NCBI RefSeq assembly: GCF_023667495.1
Contig: NZ_JAMOZL010000012.1
Span: 62,001 to 126,000 of the forward strand
DNA from: Dyadobacter sp. MSC1_007
Lineage (GTDB): Bacteria; Bacteroidota; Bacteroidia; Cytophagales; Spirosomataceae
DNA: 64,000 nt
Direction of reading: 5' to 3'
Positions 24,936 to 33,717 of the stretch are shown in pieces. The notes below the pieces were generated by a model. The model did not search any database and was not told where the DNA came from. It worked only from the letters and a program-made list of their open reading frames with translations. Every line of letters starts with the position of its first letter. The stretch's first letter is position 1. The position numbers and the translations under genes were made by a program.

Positions 24936-26306
24936 CTAATGCACTTCAATGAGGCTCCAATAAGGTAATGAATATTGATTTTTTCCATGGACCAGCCTGG
25001 CCTCATACTTTCCGATTGGCACATCTGCCGGAATGGTATATGCGCCGTAGTAGAGCCGAAAGACACCGTCGCCGTAACTGGGATCTCCCTTCGTGACGGC
25101 TTTTAACGACCTGCTGTATCCTGCATTCCGCAGTTCCAGCTCGGGTAACACTTTTGTAGTGTCAAAAGGGAAATTAGTGCCCTCGACCATTACGGGAAAT
25201 AGATTTGTGTACAATATTTTGCCTTTCGCAATTTTGATAGGGTCATTTTGAAACACAACCGAAAAAGAAGAACCCACGGCTGGCTGCGTCCACATTTGCC
25301 CGATTGCTCTTTGTAATGAATCTTTTGCAATTACAATGGGGGATTTTCCGATCAGGCTGTCGTCTTCATAGATACTTGCAAGATAATGGTCATCAGGTAA
25401 CGACTCCGGAAACTGCAGTGTGAGAGAACCCACATGTTTAGGGGTTGCCTGAAATGTTAACGGCGAAGGTATCCTGTCGTTTTCAATTTTAACTTTGTAT
25501 TTTTTTGAATCGACAAAAATCCCCCCACTAAAGAAAACTGTTTTACCCTTTGGAAATGCTTTGAACAACAGATACTCGTACGCGAAAAAAATGCCCGCCC
25601 GGCCCTTTTTTATTTTTTGCTTTGTCGGAAAACGGAAGGTTTTCTCGCCATAAACAAGGCTCACTTCATTGTCGTCGGTATCCAGCAATGGATTAATTTT
25701 TTGAAAGTACAGACTCTGGCCGTAGTAATCGGAGGTGACATTGATTTTCTTACCCTTATTTTCCAGCGTCGCTACAAACTTTGAGCCCCCGTTTGGTATT
25801 GCTGGATAAGAACCCATTCCGGATTCAAACCTTATGGCTATCTCGCCGGAAATGAACTCACTCCCGAAATTTGCTGTGGCGAATTCGGACGTAAATTCCG
25901 CAGTAAGAGGCCCTTCATGGATGATAAATACCCGGTAGCTTCTCCCCAAAGTATTATTTTTCACCTGCCGCGCTATTGTAAATTCTTCCGGCGCTCTCCC
26001 TTTAAAATTGTATCTGACGTGATTGCCTTCGTATAGGGTGGCATAAGAAGGCTTGGCCAACTCTGCACCCTTAACCATACTCAGTTCAAGATCAATGATG
26101 TCACTTGTGAAACTCTCGGGCAATACGATCTGGATGTTGCGCTGAGTAGTATCAAGTGTAACACTTTTTGCGCCTTTTACGAGAATAGACCTGATAAGCT
26201 GGTCGTTACTTTTGGCCATTTCCGGATTAATAATATCCTTATCCTTTTTACAGCCGGGAAGCAGCAATATTATTTGAAATAAAAAAAACAGGGAAAGTTT
26301 TTTCAT
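24936..26306 (-). CDS. Lipoprotein of unknown function, paralogue A
   Basis: 456 residues. Signal peptide with lipobox LLLPGC (anchor at Cys 19) followed by KKDKDIINPEM. The same modular layout as the protein encoded directly downstream, with conserved IQIVLPESF near 68, HEGPLTAE near 130, ESLPDDHYLASIYEDDSLIG near 305 and a C-terminal GKYEARLVHGKNQYSLPYWS. Tandem duplication is evident: the genes are 2 bases apart and share their first residues MKKLS-F--L-QIILLLPGCKKDK. First gene of the pair. The upstream 169 bases are A/T-rich, without a promoter I can place. Confidence 0.7.
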   Translation of the reverse strand: MKKLSLFFLFQIILLLPGCKKDKDIINPEMAKSNDQLIRSILVKGAKSVTLDTTQRNIQIVLPESFTSDIIDLELSMVKGAELAKPSYATLYEGNHVRYNFKGRAPEEFTIARQVKNNTLGRSYRVFIIHEGPLTAEFTSEFATANFGSEFISGEIAIRFESGMGSYPAIPNGGSKFVATLENKGKKINVTSDYYGQSLYFQKINPLLDTDDNEVSLVYGEKTFRFPTKQKIKKGRAGIFFAYEYLLFKAFPKGKTVFFSGGIFVDSKKYKVKIENDRIPSPLTFQATPKHVGSLTLQFPESLPDDHYLASIYEDDSLIGKSPIVIAKDSLQRAIGQMWTQPAVGSSFSVVFQNDPIKIAKGKILYTNLFPVMVEGTNFPFDTTKVLPELELRNAGYSRSLKAVTKGDPSYGDGVFRLYYGAYTIPADVPIGKYEARLVHGKNQYSLPYWSLIEVH

Positions 26307-26475
26307 AGCCTAGTTTGCTGATGTTGAAGGTTAATTGAAGTGGAATTATTTAACAATTTATATAATATCTTTTAAATATTAAACAGGTTACTTAAATAAT
26401 GCAAACCATGCAGTTAAATTGAAATAGCAAACGCCTTTTGAAGGGTAATCCCCTTTTCATTAAACAAACCGGGTC

Positions 26476-26862
26476 ATGGCTAAAACAGATTTTAAATCGG
26501 TAGACGAATACCAAAATACATTTGAAGGTGATAAAAAAGCACGGTTGCAAGCCGTGAGGGACGCGATCCGTGCAGTGGCCCCGGATGCGGAGGAAGTGAT
26601 CAGCTACCAGATCCCCGCATACAAGCATTTCGGTTTCCTGGTTTATTATTCCGGCGCCACGAGCCACATTTCGCTGTCATATCCATTCAGCGAGGCCTTG
26701 CTCAGCGAATTCAAAACCGATCTTGCCAAATACAAAGTGAGTAAATCGGCGATACAAATGCCCGACAAGGACCCATTGCCGGTCGACCTCATTAAAAGGA
26801 TTGTGGCATTTCGTGTGCAGGAAAACGAGCTGGCCGCGGCATCTAAGCAAAAGAAAAAATAG
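26476..26862 (+). CDS. DUF1801-family protein (YdhG-like)
   Basis: 128 residues. Conserved family features: DEYQNTFEGDKKARLQAVRD, AVAPDAEEVISYQIPAYKHF and the YYSGATSHISLSYPF segment, with a C-terminal Lys-rich tail. Members include the Bacillus Fra frataxin-like iron chaperone, so an iron-related role is possible but unproven. No signal peptide, so cytosolic. It stands alone just upstream of the microaerobic cluster. Confidence 0.82.
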   Translation: MAKTDFKSVDEYQNTFEGDKKARLQAVRDAIRAVAPDAEEVISYQIPAYKHFGFLVYYSGATSHISLSYPFSEALLSEFKTDLAKYKVSKSAIQMPDKDPLPVDLIKRIVAFRVQENELAAASKQKKK

Positions 26863-26875
26863 GTACTCCTGGTTA

Positions 26876-26940
26876 TGACCTTTCTCACTATACGGGCTAA
26901 GGTATATCAGTTTTTAAGCTGTTGCAGCGCGGTAATTTTG
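26876..26940 (+). promoter_or_regulatory. Promoter of the 591-residue unknown gene with a FixK/FNR-like box
   Basis: TGAC-CTTT-CTCA (26876-26887, preceded by A; one mismatch from TGAC-N4-GTCA) and a perfect -7 element TAATTTTG (26933-26940). The box centre is 55 bases from the -7 centre, as at ccoI. No TTG at the -33 position, which fits activator dependence. Confidence 0.5.
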
Positions 26941-26970
26941 GATGAATAAGTCAACCTCATTCATACCATT

Positions 26971-28746
26971 ATGCAGCATACTTTTCATATTCCGGTCCTT
27001 GGCCTGGGATATTCCATCGATACACCTGTTAAAGTTGCCAAATATGGCATTTCCTCGGTAGCGTCCATTGTCGACGACGAACTGATTGAGCGCATGCGGG
27101 CGCATTATATGCGCATGCGTGGGGAAACCTACACGCCCATCACCAAAAAAGACGCGGATTACCGCGCCAAAAGGATCACGGCTTACCTGGATCTCATCCA
27201 CGAAATTATCCAGAAATCCTTCCATGAATTGCAGCAGCAGCCTTTTGGAGAAGACAACGATATTGCCCGCTATTTTCGCCTTTTACCGCCCAAATCCCCA
27301 ATAAAGCAACGCTACGAAGCGATGCTGAATATGCCAGGTGGTGTTGAAAAAATGCGGGAAGAGCAGGCATTGCGTGATAGCATTGTGCCGGGCGCGATCG
27401 ATGTGAACATCATGTCCAAAGTCGATAAAATGAATTTGGACGCAGCCGGTAATGTGTCGGGGGATATTTACTCCGACGCCTTGGCCGCTCTGAGGGGCTT
27501 TGCGTTGAGCAAGCTGTCATCGTCGATCATCATGTCGGCAGGAATGAACCCGCGCTTGTACAGTTATCTGGAAAACTTCCCGGACTTTTACCCGGATAGC
27601 AATGGTACCCTGCGTAAAAAGGTGATTTTAAAGGTTAGCGACTACCGTTCCGCATTGGTGCAGGCCAAGTTTCTTGCGAAAAAAGGAATATGGGTCTCCG
27701 AGTTCAGGATAGAATCGGGGCTGAATTGCGGCGGGCACGCATTCGCCACCGAAGGCAATCTGCTTGGGCCCGTTCTGGAAGAGTTTAAGCGCAGAAGGGA
27801 CGAAATGTTCAGCGAATTAATGACCATGTACAGTGTTGCGCTGGAAAATAAAGGTATTTTATTAAAAAATGCACCCGCAACGCGCATTACCGTTCAGGGC
27901 GGGATTGGCACTGCGGCTGAAAACAGCTTTCTGCTTGACCATTACGGGCTCGAAGCCACAGGGTGGGGCAGTCCATTCCTGCTGGTGCCCGAAGTCACGA
28001 ATGTCGACGACGATACCTTACACGAACTTGCCAATGCCAGCAGCGATGCCTACTATGTAAGCGACTCGTCGCCGCTGGGTGTTTTGTTTAACAATTTCAA
28101 AAGCAGCACTGCCGAAAAGCAACGTCTGGAACGGATTGCGAAGGGGCGCCCGGGCAGTCCGTGCAACAAGCGTTACCTGGTTTCCAATACTGAATTCACC
28201 GCCGAACCGATTTGTACGGCTTCGCGCCAGTACCAGCAATTGAAGATCAAACAGCTGTCATCGCTCGAACCGCGCCCCGCCAACCTGGATAGGCAAATAG
28301 AAGCCGTTACTGAAAAACTATGTTTGTGCGACGGACTGAGTACGGCTGCATTGATCAAAAATAATCTGGTTAAACCTAGGGAAAACAAGGCGGTGGCGAT
28401 CTGCCCGGGGCCCAATCTGGCCTGGTTTTCGGGCATTTATTCGCTGGATGAGATGGTAGGGCATATTTACGGGCAGGTTGATCTACTGGCCAAAACCGTC
28501 CGGCCAAATATGTTCATCAACGAGCTGAATCTTTATGTGGATTATCTAAAAAGAGACATGGAAAAGCATGCGGCCGTTTTGAATGAAAAGAAGGCGAAGT
28601 ATTTCACCAAATTCAAGGAAAACCTGTCCGAAGGGATCCTGTACTACAAACACCTGGTCCCGGAAATTACGAACCAGACAGCAGCCTACCGCGAGGAAAT
28701 GATGGCGCAACTCGGCGCCATGGAAATGGAACTGGCCCGGATTTAA
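26971..28746 (+). CDS. Conserved-looking protein of unknown function linked to the cbb3 regulon
   Basis: 591 residues, soluble, without signal peptide. The N-terminus (FHIPVLGLGYSIDTPVKVAK then YGISSVASIVDD) reads like the first strand and loop of a TIM-barrel oxidoreductase. Later segments ITVQGGIGTAAENSFLLDHY and ATGWGSPFLLVPEVTNVDDD continue that impression. Only six cysteines are visible: 253 (LNCGGH), then 398, 415, 451, 453 and 478, the last five within 81 residues, which suggests a metal or Fe-S site. A FixK/FNR-like box lies upstream. It converges with the REC-CRP regulator, overlapping 4 bases. No function assigned. Confidence 0.8.
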   Translation: MQHTFHIPVLGLGYSIDTPVKVAKYGISSVASIVDDELIERMRAHYMRMRGETYTPITKKDADYRAKRITAYLDLIHEIIQKSFHELQQQPFGEDNDIARYFRLLPPKSPIKQRYEAMLNMPGGVEKMREEQALRDSIVPGAIDVNIMSKVDKMNLDAAGNVSGDIYSDALAALRGFALSKLSSSIIMSAGMNPRLYSYLENFPDFYPDSNGTLRKKVILKVSDYRSALVQAKFLAKKGIWVSEFRIESGLNCGGHAFATEGNLLGPVLEEFKRRRDEMFSELMTMYSVALENKGILLKNAPATRITVQGGIGTAAENSFLLDHYGLEATGWGSPFLLVPEVTNVDDDTLHELANASSDAYYVSDSSPLGVLFNNFKSSTAEKQRLERIAKGRPGSPCNKRYLVSNTEFTAEPICTASRQYQQLKIKQLSSLEPRPANLDRQIEAVTEKLCLCDGLSTAALIKNNLVKPRENKAVAICPGPNLAWFSGIYSLDEMVGHIYGQVDLLAKTVRPNMFINELNLYVDYLKRDMEKHAAVLNEKKAKYFTKFKENLSEGILYYKHLVPEITNQTAAYREEMMAQLGAMEMELARI

Positions 28747-29807
28747 TTCCGCATACGGACCAGTTTTTCATATTCAAGAACGGTGATCAGGCTCCCCTTC
28801 ATGTCGACAAGGCGTTCGTCCTTGAAGTCGGAAAGCGTCCTGATCACCGTTTCGGTTGCAGTGCCGACCATTGAAGCAATGTCTTCCCTCGTAACAGCCA
28901 TCGAAAACGGCTTCGAGCGGTCTTCCTGGTAGCGCTGCACCAGCATGACGAGCGCCTGCGCTACCCGCTTACGTACAGAGTTATAGGCCAGCTGTAACAG
29001 CCGCTCCTCTCGGTCCTTGATCTCATTGGACAACATCCGGATAAATTTCGACGCTACTTCGCGGTTGCCTTGCAGCAGGTTAAAAAAATCGTCTTTCGGG
29101 ATCATCGCCACCTCCGATTTTTCCAATGCGATGGCAGTCTCTTCATAAGGTTCTCCTTGCAGCAAGTCCAGGTAGCCAAAGAAATCCCCCTCCTTATGAA
29201 GGTCGGTAATGTATTCTTTGCCATTCTCATTGGCCTTATAAGCTTTTACCTTGCCCTTTTGCAGGAAAAAAACGTGTGATGGGAAACTGCCTTCAGTATA
29301 AATTGTCTCTTTTTTGCGAAGCAGCTTTACTTTCTTGTCTTCCGCCAGTTTCATGATCGGGTCGAAGGTCTGAGCTTCTTTAATGAACTGGTCAAGGCCA
29401 TCGGCCGAACGTTCGAACTGGCGTTTGAGGCGGTCACTCTTTTTAAGACGCATTTCGACTGCATTGAGTAGCTCGACATCGTCGTAGGGCTTGGTAAGGT
29501 AATCGTCCGCGCCCATGGTCATGCCTTTGCGGTAATCGTCTTTTTCTGCCTTTGCGGTCAGGAAAATAAAGGGAATAGAAGCCGTACGCTCATCTTTGCC
29601 AAGCATGTGCAACACGCCGTAACCGTCCAGTTCGGGCATCATAATGTCGCAAATAATGAGGTCTGGGATTGTCAGGCCGGCCTGTTGCACGCCTTCCTTG
29701 CCGTTGCGGGCCGTAACGACCTCGTAGTTGGCCAGTTCCAGTATTTCCGTCGTGTTTTCCCGCATCTCGGGATTGTCTTCGATCAATAGTATCTTTCTCG
29801 TCTCCAC
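28743..29807 (-). CDS. Receiver-CRP/FNR fusion transcription regulator
   Basis: 354 residues. A response-regulator receiver at 1-125 (E10/D11, phospho-acceptor D54, K106) is joined by a charged linker to a cyclic-nucleotide-binding-like beta-roll (about 150-260; HVFFLQKGKVKAYKANENGK). A Crp/FNR winged helix is at 290-345. The recognition helix GTATETVIRTL keeps E319 and R323 of the FNR E-x-x-S-R pattern but has Ile 322 for Ser. There is no N-terminal Fe-S cysteine cluster, so redox sensing must come from the kinase. It follows the PAS kinase gene by 15 bases. This single protein combines the roles of FixJ-like and FixK-like regulators. Confidence 0.9.
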   Translation of the reverse strand: METRKILLIEDNPEMRENTTEILELANYEVVTARNGKEGVQQAGLTIPDLIICDIMMPELDGYGVLHMLGKDERTASIPFIFLTAKAEKDDYRKGMTMGADDYLTKPYDDVELLNAVEMRLKKSDRLKRQFERSADGLDQFIKEAQTFDPIMKLAEDKKVKLLRKKETIYTEGSFPSHVFFLQKGKVKAYKANENGKEYITDLHKEGDFFGYLDLLQGEPYEETAIALEKSEVAMIPKDDFFNLLQGNREVASKFIRMLSNEIKDREERLLQLAYNSVRKRVAQALVMLVQRYQEDRSKPFSMAVTREDIASMVGTATETVIRTLSDFKDERLVDMKGSLITVLEYEKLVRMRN

Positions 29808-29822
29808 GTCTGTCCGGTTGCT

Positions 29823-31094
29823 TTATAGTTCTGGTCTGGTTTGAGAGAGCTCCGGATTGGGCAGGTCTACAACGAAGGTTGTACCTCTGCCTGCTTCGCT
29901 ATGGAACTTCACAGTGCCCCCCATGAGGTTAATATAATTCTGCACGATATTTAATCCAAGGCCTGTCCCTTGTGCGTTTCCCGCATTGTGTGCCCTGAAA
30001 AACCGGTCGAATATGTGGGCTTGATCCTGTTCCGGAATGCCTATACCCTGGTCCTCAACCTCGATACCAATGTGCCCGGGGCTGGTTTTCAGCCTTAAAA
30101 AGATCGATTTGTCGTTATCCGAGTATTTGATGGCGTTCGAAAGCAGGTTAAAAAGGACATTCCGCAGTAGCTGTTTGTCAATCCATGCATTGGTTTCGCC
30201 TTCATAATCGAAAATGATCTGCTGTCCTTCCTTGCACAATCCCTTGATTTCCTCGATCAGGTTCCGGCAAAATTCGGGTAGGTCGGTCAGTACCGGCACG
30301 CAATGCACACGCCCTTCTTCGAGCTTGCCTATCGAGAGGAAATCGTTGAGGATCTCGGTCAGGTTGCTCACAGTGGATTTGATGCGCTGGACGTGCTTCT
30401 GACGTTTTTCCTCATCCTCAGTGCGGGCGTACCGGCCGATAAGCGACGCCGAAGAGAGGATGGTAGCAAGCGGCGTCCGAAACTCGTGGGAGGCGATCGT
30501 CACGAATTGGCTTTTCATATTGTTCAGTTCCCGCTCCTTTTTCAATGCCCTGATCACCTCTTCCTGCGACTGTTCAATCCGCCGGATCGCCGCCGCCAGT
30601 TCTTCTGTCCGTTGCTGCACGCGTTCTTCCAGTTCCGCATTCAGTTTTTGTATCTCAAGGTTCGCTTCGATGATGCGGTTTTCCTGCTTTTTCCGTTCGG
30701 TAATGTCGATTACAAAACTCACGACAAACTCACCATCGCTGGTTTTAAACGGACTTAAACTGACCTCGACAGGAAACTCGCTGCCATCGATCCGGCGTGC
30801 GAATAGATCCATCGCATGTCCCATTCCGCGCGCATGGGGCGCTTGCAGGTAGCCGTCACGGTAACCAACGTGGTTGCCGGTGTACCGTTTCGGGATCAGC
30901 GTTTCGATCTTCTTTCCGATCAGTTCCTGGTCTTTATAACCAAACAACTCCCGGGCCTTGGGATTTAACATCACAATGCTAGCCTGCCTGTCCACGACCA
31001 CGATCCCCTCGGTCGCATGCTTGAACAAGGCATCCAGCATTTCAATATGCCGTGTCATCACCTGCGTCTGTATTAAAATGTCTGTATCAAACAT
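29823..31094 (-). CDS. PAS-domain sensor histidine kinase (FixL-like arrangement)
   Basis: 423 residues, soluble. PAS domain at 18-135 (GIVVVDRQASIVMLNPKARE; ARRIDGSEFPVEVSLSPF). A coiled coil follows at 140-190. The HisKA domain has phospho-acceptor H203 in ASHEFRTPLA, and the ATPase domain has N-box NLLSNAIKYSD and DQGIGIP. In PKRYTGNHVGY, H75 aligns by eye with the proximal heme ligand of FixL; however, many heme-free PAS domains also have a His there, and the FixL arginines are missing. Oxygen sensing is possible, not shown. It is upstream of and cotranscribed with the REC-CRP regulator, at the end of the cbb3 operon. Confidence 0.88.
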   Translation of the reverse strand: MFDTDILIQTQVMTRHIEMLDALFKHATEGIVVVDRQASIVMLNPKARELFGYKDQELIGKKIETLIPKRYTGNHVGYRDGYLQAPHARGMGHAMDLFARRIDGSEFPVEVSLSPFKTSDGEFVVSFVIDITERKKQENRIIEANLEIQKLNAELEERVQQRTEELAAAIRRIEQSQEEVIRALKKERELNNMKSQFVTIASHEFRTPLATILSSASLIGRYARTEDEEKRQKHVQRIKSTVSNLTEILNDFLSIGKLEEGRVHCVPVLTDLPEFCRNLIEEIKGLCKEGQQIIFDYEGETNAWIDKQLLRNVLFNLLSNAIKYSDNDKSIFLRLKTSPGHIGIEVEDQGIGIPEQDQAHIFDRFFRAHNAGNAQGTGLGLNIVQNYINLMGGTVKFHSEAGRGTTFVVDLPNPELSQTRPEL

Positions 31095-31136
31095 GCCAAG
31101 GTAGCAGAGATAGGTGAAGACCGCAAGGGTTTATTT

Positions 31137-32501
31137 TTAAACTGTATGGCTGAAAAGGCTCGTTTGAGGGACTTCTGCCCATAAACGCGCGTCGAAAGCC
31201 ATGCATACATTCCGGACAAATGCTTTTCCTTTTTCCGTGATTTTCAGTCGGAATGGCTCCAATTCGACGAGCTCGTCCAGCTCCATTTCGGCAAGACGAT
31301 CGATGGCCTCAAATACTTCCAGGCATACTTCCGATGCTGACGCCCAGGAGGTTTCGAAGGTCGTCATGAGCCGGAGAATATGTTGGTGAAGCACCAGGTC
31401 GCTGCGGTTCAGCTCATGTCCCCGGAAAAAAGGCAACTCGCCCGCTCTGATCTTTTTATAGTAATCCTCCACTTTCTTTTCGTTCTGCACATAGCCGTCC
31501 CAGGAGTCGCTGATAGCCGAAGCGCCCAACCCGATCAGGAGTTGCGTGCGGGTGTCGGTATAGCCCATGAAATTACGGTGCAGCCGCTCCTCCGCGCTTG
31601 CTTTGAACAATTCATCGGTTTCCAATGCAAAATGGTCCATACCAATGTCGTGGTAACCTGCCAGTTCCAGTGCATTGCGGCCGGTTTCGTAGATGGCCAT
31701 TTTCTTATCCGCGTCTGGAAGATCGTTTTCGGTATAGTTGCGTTGACCTGGTTTCAGCCAGGGCACGTGGGCGTAGCTGTAAAAAGCGATCCGGTCGGGT
31801 TTCAACTGGATCACACGCAGCATGGTCTGCATCATGTAGCAGGCCTTTTGTTGCGGTAACCCGTACACGATGTCGTAGTTGACGGAAGTGTAACCTATTT
31901 CGCGGGCCTTGTGCGTCAGGTGAGCTACCTGTTCGTAAGTCTGATGCCGGTTGATCATCGCGAGCACAATAGGGTTGAAATCCTGCACCCCAATGCTGAT
32001 GCGCCGGAAACCTACCTCGTACAGCGCCTGCAAATGCGCATCGGTCGTGTTGCCCGGATGGGCTTCAAACCCGAAACGGGCATCGGGATGGACAGTGGAT
32101 TTGTCGATAATGCCGCTAACCAGTCTTGTAAGATTTTCCGGACTGAAAAAAGTGGGTGTGCCGCCGCCTAGATGCAGCTCACGGATAACAGGCCTGGCCT
32201 CCCCGAAAAGCTGGCAATACATATCCCACTCTTTCAAAACAGCATCGATATAGGGATGTTCGACTGCATGGTTGATGGTAATGCGCGTGTTGCAGCCGCA
32301 ATAGGTGCAAAGGCTTTCGCAAAACGGCAAATGGATGTACAGGCTGATCCCTTCTTTGTCATTTGAAACAGAAAATGCATGCTGCACAAGCTCCTGCCAT
32401 TTTTTGGATGTGGGAGGTGATTGTTGCCAATAGGGGACGGTGGGGTAGCTGGTGTACCGCGGCCCGGGAATATTGTATTTGAACAGCAAGTCCTTGTCCA
32501 T
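31137..32501 (-). CDS. hemN: Oxygen-independent coproporphyrinogen III oxidase
   Basis: 454 residues from the ATG at 32499-32501; a longer frame to 32597 would overlap the upstream gene and adds no family sequence. Radical-SAM enzyme of anaerobic heme synthesis. The cluster motif is PFCESLCTYCGCN (C-x3-C-x2-C-x-C), followed by HLGGGTPTF, the SAM-contact GFEAHPGNTT and a C-terminal HemN domain. It starts MDKDLLFKYNIPGPRYTSYP, as in true HemN. It replaces oxygen-requiring HemF when oxygen is low, fitting its place between cbb3 assembly genes and the sensory pair. Confidence 0.93.
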   Translation of the reverse strand: MDKDLLFKYNIPGPRYTSYPTVPYWQQSPPTSKKWQELVQHAFSVSNDKEGISLYIHLPFCESLCTYCGCNTRITINHAVEHPYIDAVLKEWDMYCQLFGEARPVIRELHLGGGTPTFFSPENLTRLVSGIIDKSTVHPDARFGFEAHPGNTTDAHLQALYEVGFRRISIGVQDFNPIVLAMINRHQTYEQVAHLTHKAREIGYTSVNYDIVYGLPQQKACYMMQTMLRVIQLKPDRIAFYSYAHVPWLKPGQRNYTENDLPDADKKMAIYETGRNALELAGYHDIGMDHFALETDELFKASAEERLHRNFMGYTDTRTQLLIGLGASAISDSWDGYVQNEKKVEDYYKKIRAGELPFFRGHELNRSDLVLHQHILRLMTTFETSWASASEVCLEVFEAIDRLAEMELDELVELEPFRLKITEKGKAFVRNVCMAFDARLWAEVPQTSLFSHTV

Positions 32502-32538
32502 GGTGAAAGTTTTGATGTAAATGATGAATATTGAAATG

Positions 32539-33237
32539 CTATCTGCACATGGTGATCGTCGTCTGCATTTCGGCTTTGTCATGATGTGGGGCGACAATCC
32601 CTCTGGCTATGAGCCAGATACCCGCAACGGCGATCAACACCGGGGTAAGCTTTCTGAAACGCGTTCTCAATGCAGGTGTAAGCAGTTGCCCCGCCAGCCC
32701 TATTCCCGCCATCGCCGGAATGGTGCCCAAGCCGAAGAGCAGCATGAATATTCCGCCGCCCACAACACTGCCGGTAGCCACCGAACTTACAAGTGCCATA
32801 TACACCAATCCGCAGGGAATCAATCCATTCAGCATACCGAGTACCAGGGTTCCGGACACGTTTCCTCGCTTTAGTGCTTTTCCCATTCTTTGTTTAATAC
32901 CACTGACCATTTGAGTCCATAGGGCCGGGAAATGCATGTGACGGGTTACGGCGGCGGGCCACAGCACAGAAGCCAGCATTAACCCGCCGATCAGAATGGA
33001 CCCATATCGCAAAAAGCCCAGCCAGGAGAGTGAAGTCCCGATTGTCCCGACGATCATGCCGAGGCATCCGTAAGTGAATGTCCTGCCGGAATTATAAGTA
33101 AGCGACCCGGCAAGCCGTCGCCATTTACTTTCGGTCCTTACGGGCAATGCGAGCGCAATAGGCCCGCACATGCCTATGCAATGGATACTGCTGATCAGTC
33201 CCATCGACAACGCCAGATAGGGTAGGGCAGTGGTCAT
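32539..33237 (-). CDS. TauE/SafE-like (DsbD/UreH-type) membrane protein of the cbb3 cluster
   Basis: 232 residues, six predicted membrane segments. GLISSIHCIGMCGPIALALP near the N-terminus has the C-x3-C pair typical of the small UreH/DsbD_2-type proteins found beside cbb3 genes; GMLNGLIPCGLVYMAL supplies the matching half with Cys. Such proteins are thought to help copper or heme delivery to the oxidase. The ATG overlaps the ccoH stop by 4 bases, so they are translationally coupled. Confidence 0.82.
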   Translation of the reverse strand: MTTALPYLALSMGLISSIHCIGMCGPIALALPVRTESKWRRLAGSLTYNSGRTFTYGCLGMIVGTIGTSLSWLGFLRYGSILIGGLMLASVLWPAAVTRHMHFPALWTQMVSGIKQRMGKALKRGNVSGTLVLGMLNGLIPCGLVYMALVSSVATGSVVGGGIFMLLFGLGTIPAMAGIGLAGQLLTPALRTRFRKLTPVLIAVAGIWLIARGIVAPHHDKAEMQTTITMCR

Positions 33238-33689
33238 TTCTTTTGCAGACCGCCGATTAATATTACACCTTCATTCCAATAAGCCAACTGGCCGACTTTC
33301 CAATCGATCTGGATCTTATATCTTCCGCCGGGAATTTGCGTATAAGGCAATGTCTGGCCCCCATTGACCAGATCAATGGCGAATTTACGGTCGTTGCGGT
33401 CGTCGGAAGGGCAATAGAACAGGATATGCCCGGTGATGAGCGAGTCGGCCAATGTTTTGGGAAAATGAATCTGCAAGCCGCTTTCTGCCACATCCCAGGT
33501 AACGGGTTCGGCAAGTTCCGAGGTACGTTTTACCTGATCGATCTTGTCCTGAAATTTCAGTTCTTCCTCATAATAGTGGTCTGTAACCATATCGATTTTC
33601 TGTCCGGCGCTCATGCCGACGAGCAAAAGGATCATGGCAACAAAGCCGACGTACAAAACGGCAATTCCGGCTCCCCAGTTTATTTTCAT
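33234..33689 (-). CDS. ccoH: CcoH/FixH-like cbb3 assembly protein
   Basis: 151 residues from the ATG at 33687-33689 (MKINWGAGIAVLYVGFVAMI); an upstream start at 33749 would overlap ccoG. One N-terminal membrane helix, the DHYYEEELKFQDKIDQVKR segment diagnostic of FixH, and a periplasmic beta-domain ending RYKIQIDWKVGQLAYWNEGV. CcoH stabilises late assembly of the cbb3 complex. It sits between ccoG (28 bases) and the TauE/SafE-like gene (overlap). Confidence 0.88.
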   Translation of the reverse strand: MKINWGAGIAVLYVGFVAMILLLVGMSAGQKIDMVTDHYYEEELKFQDKIDQVKRTSELAEPVTWDVAESGLQIHFPKTLADSLITGHILFYCPSDDRNDRKFAIDLVNGGQTLPYTQIPGGRYKIQIDWKVGQLAYWNEGVILIGGLQKK

Positions 33690-33717
33690 GATATTGATAT
33701 TTGTTTGAAGCAATGCA

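Noticed and set aside
29823..31094. Firm call of a heme-binding FixL
   Set aside because: The histidine at residue 75 is also common in heme-free PAS domains, and the heme-pocket arginines of FixL are not kept, so it stays a hypothesis.
32502..32597. Longer HemN reading frame starting at 32597
   Set aside because: It overlaps the upstream membrane protein gene by 59 bases and lacks family sequence; HemN proteins begin at the MDKDLLFKYN start.
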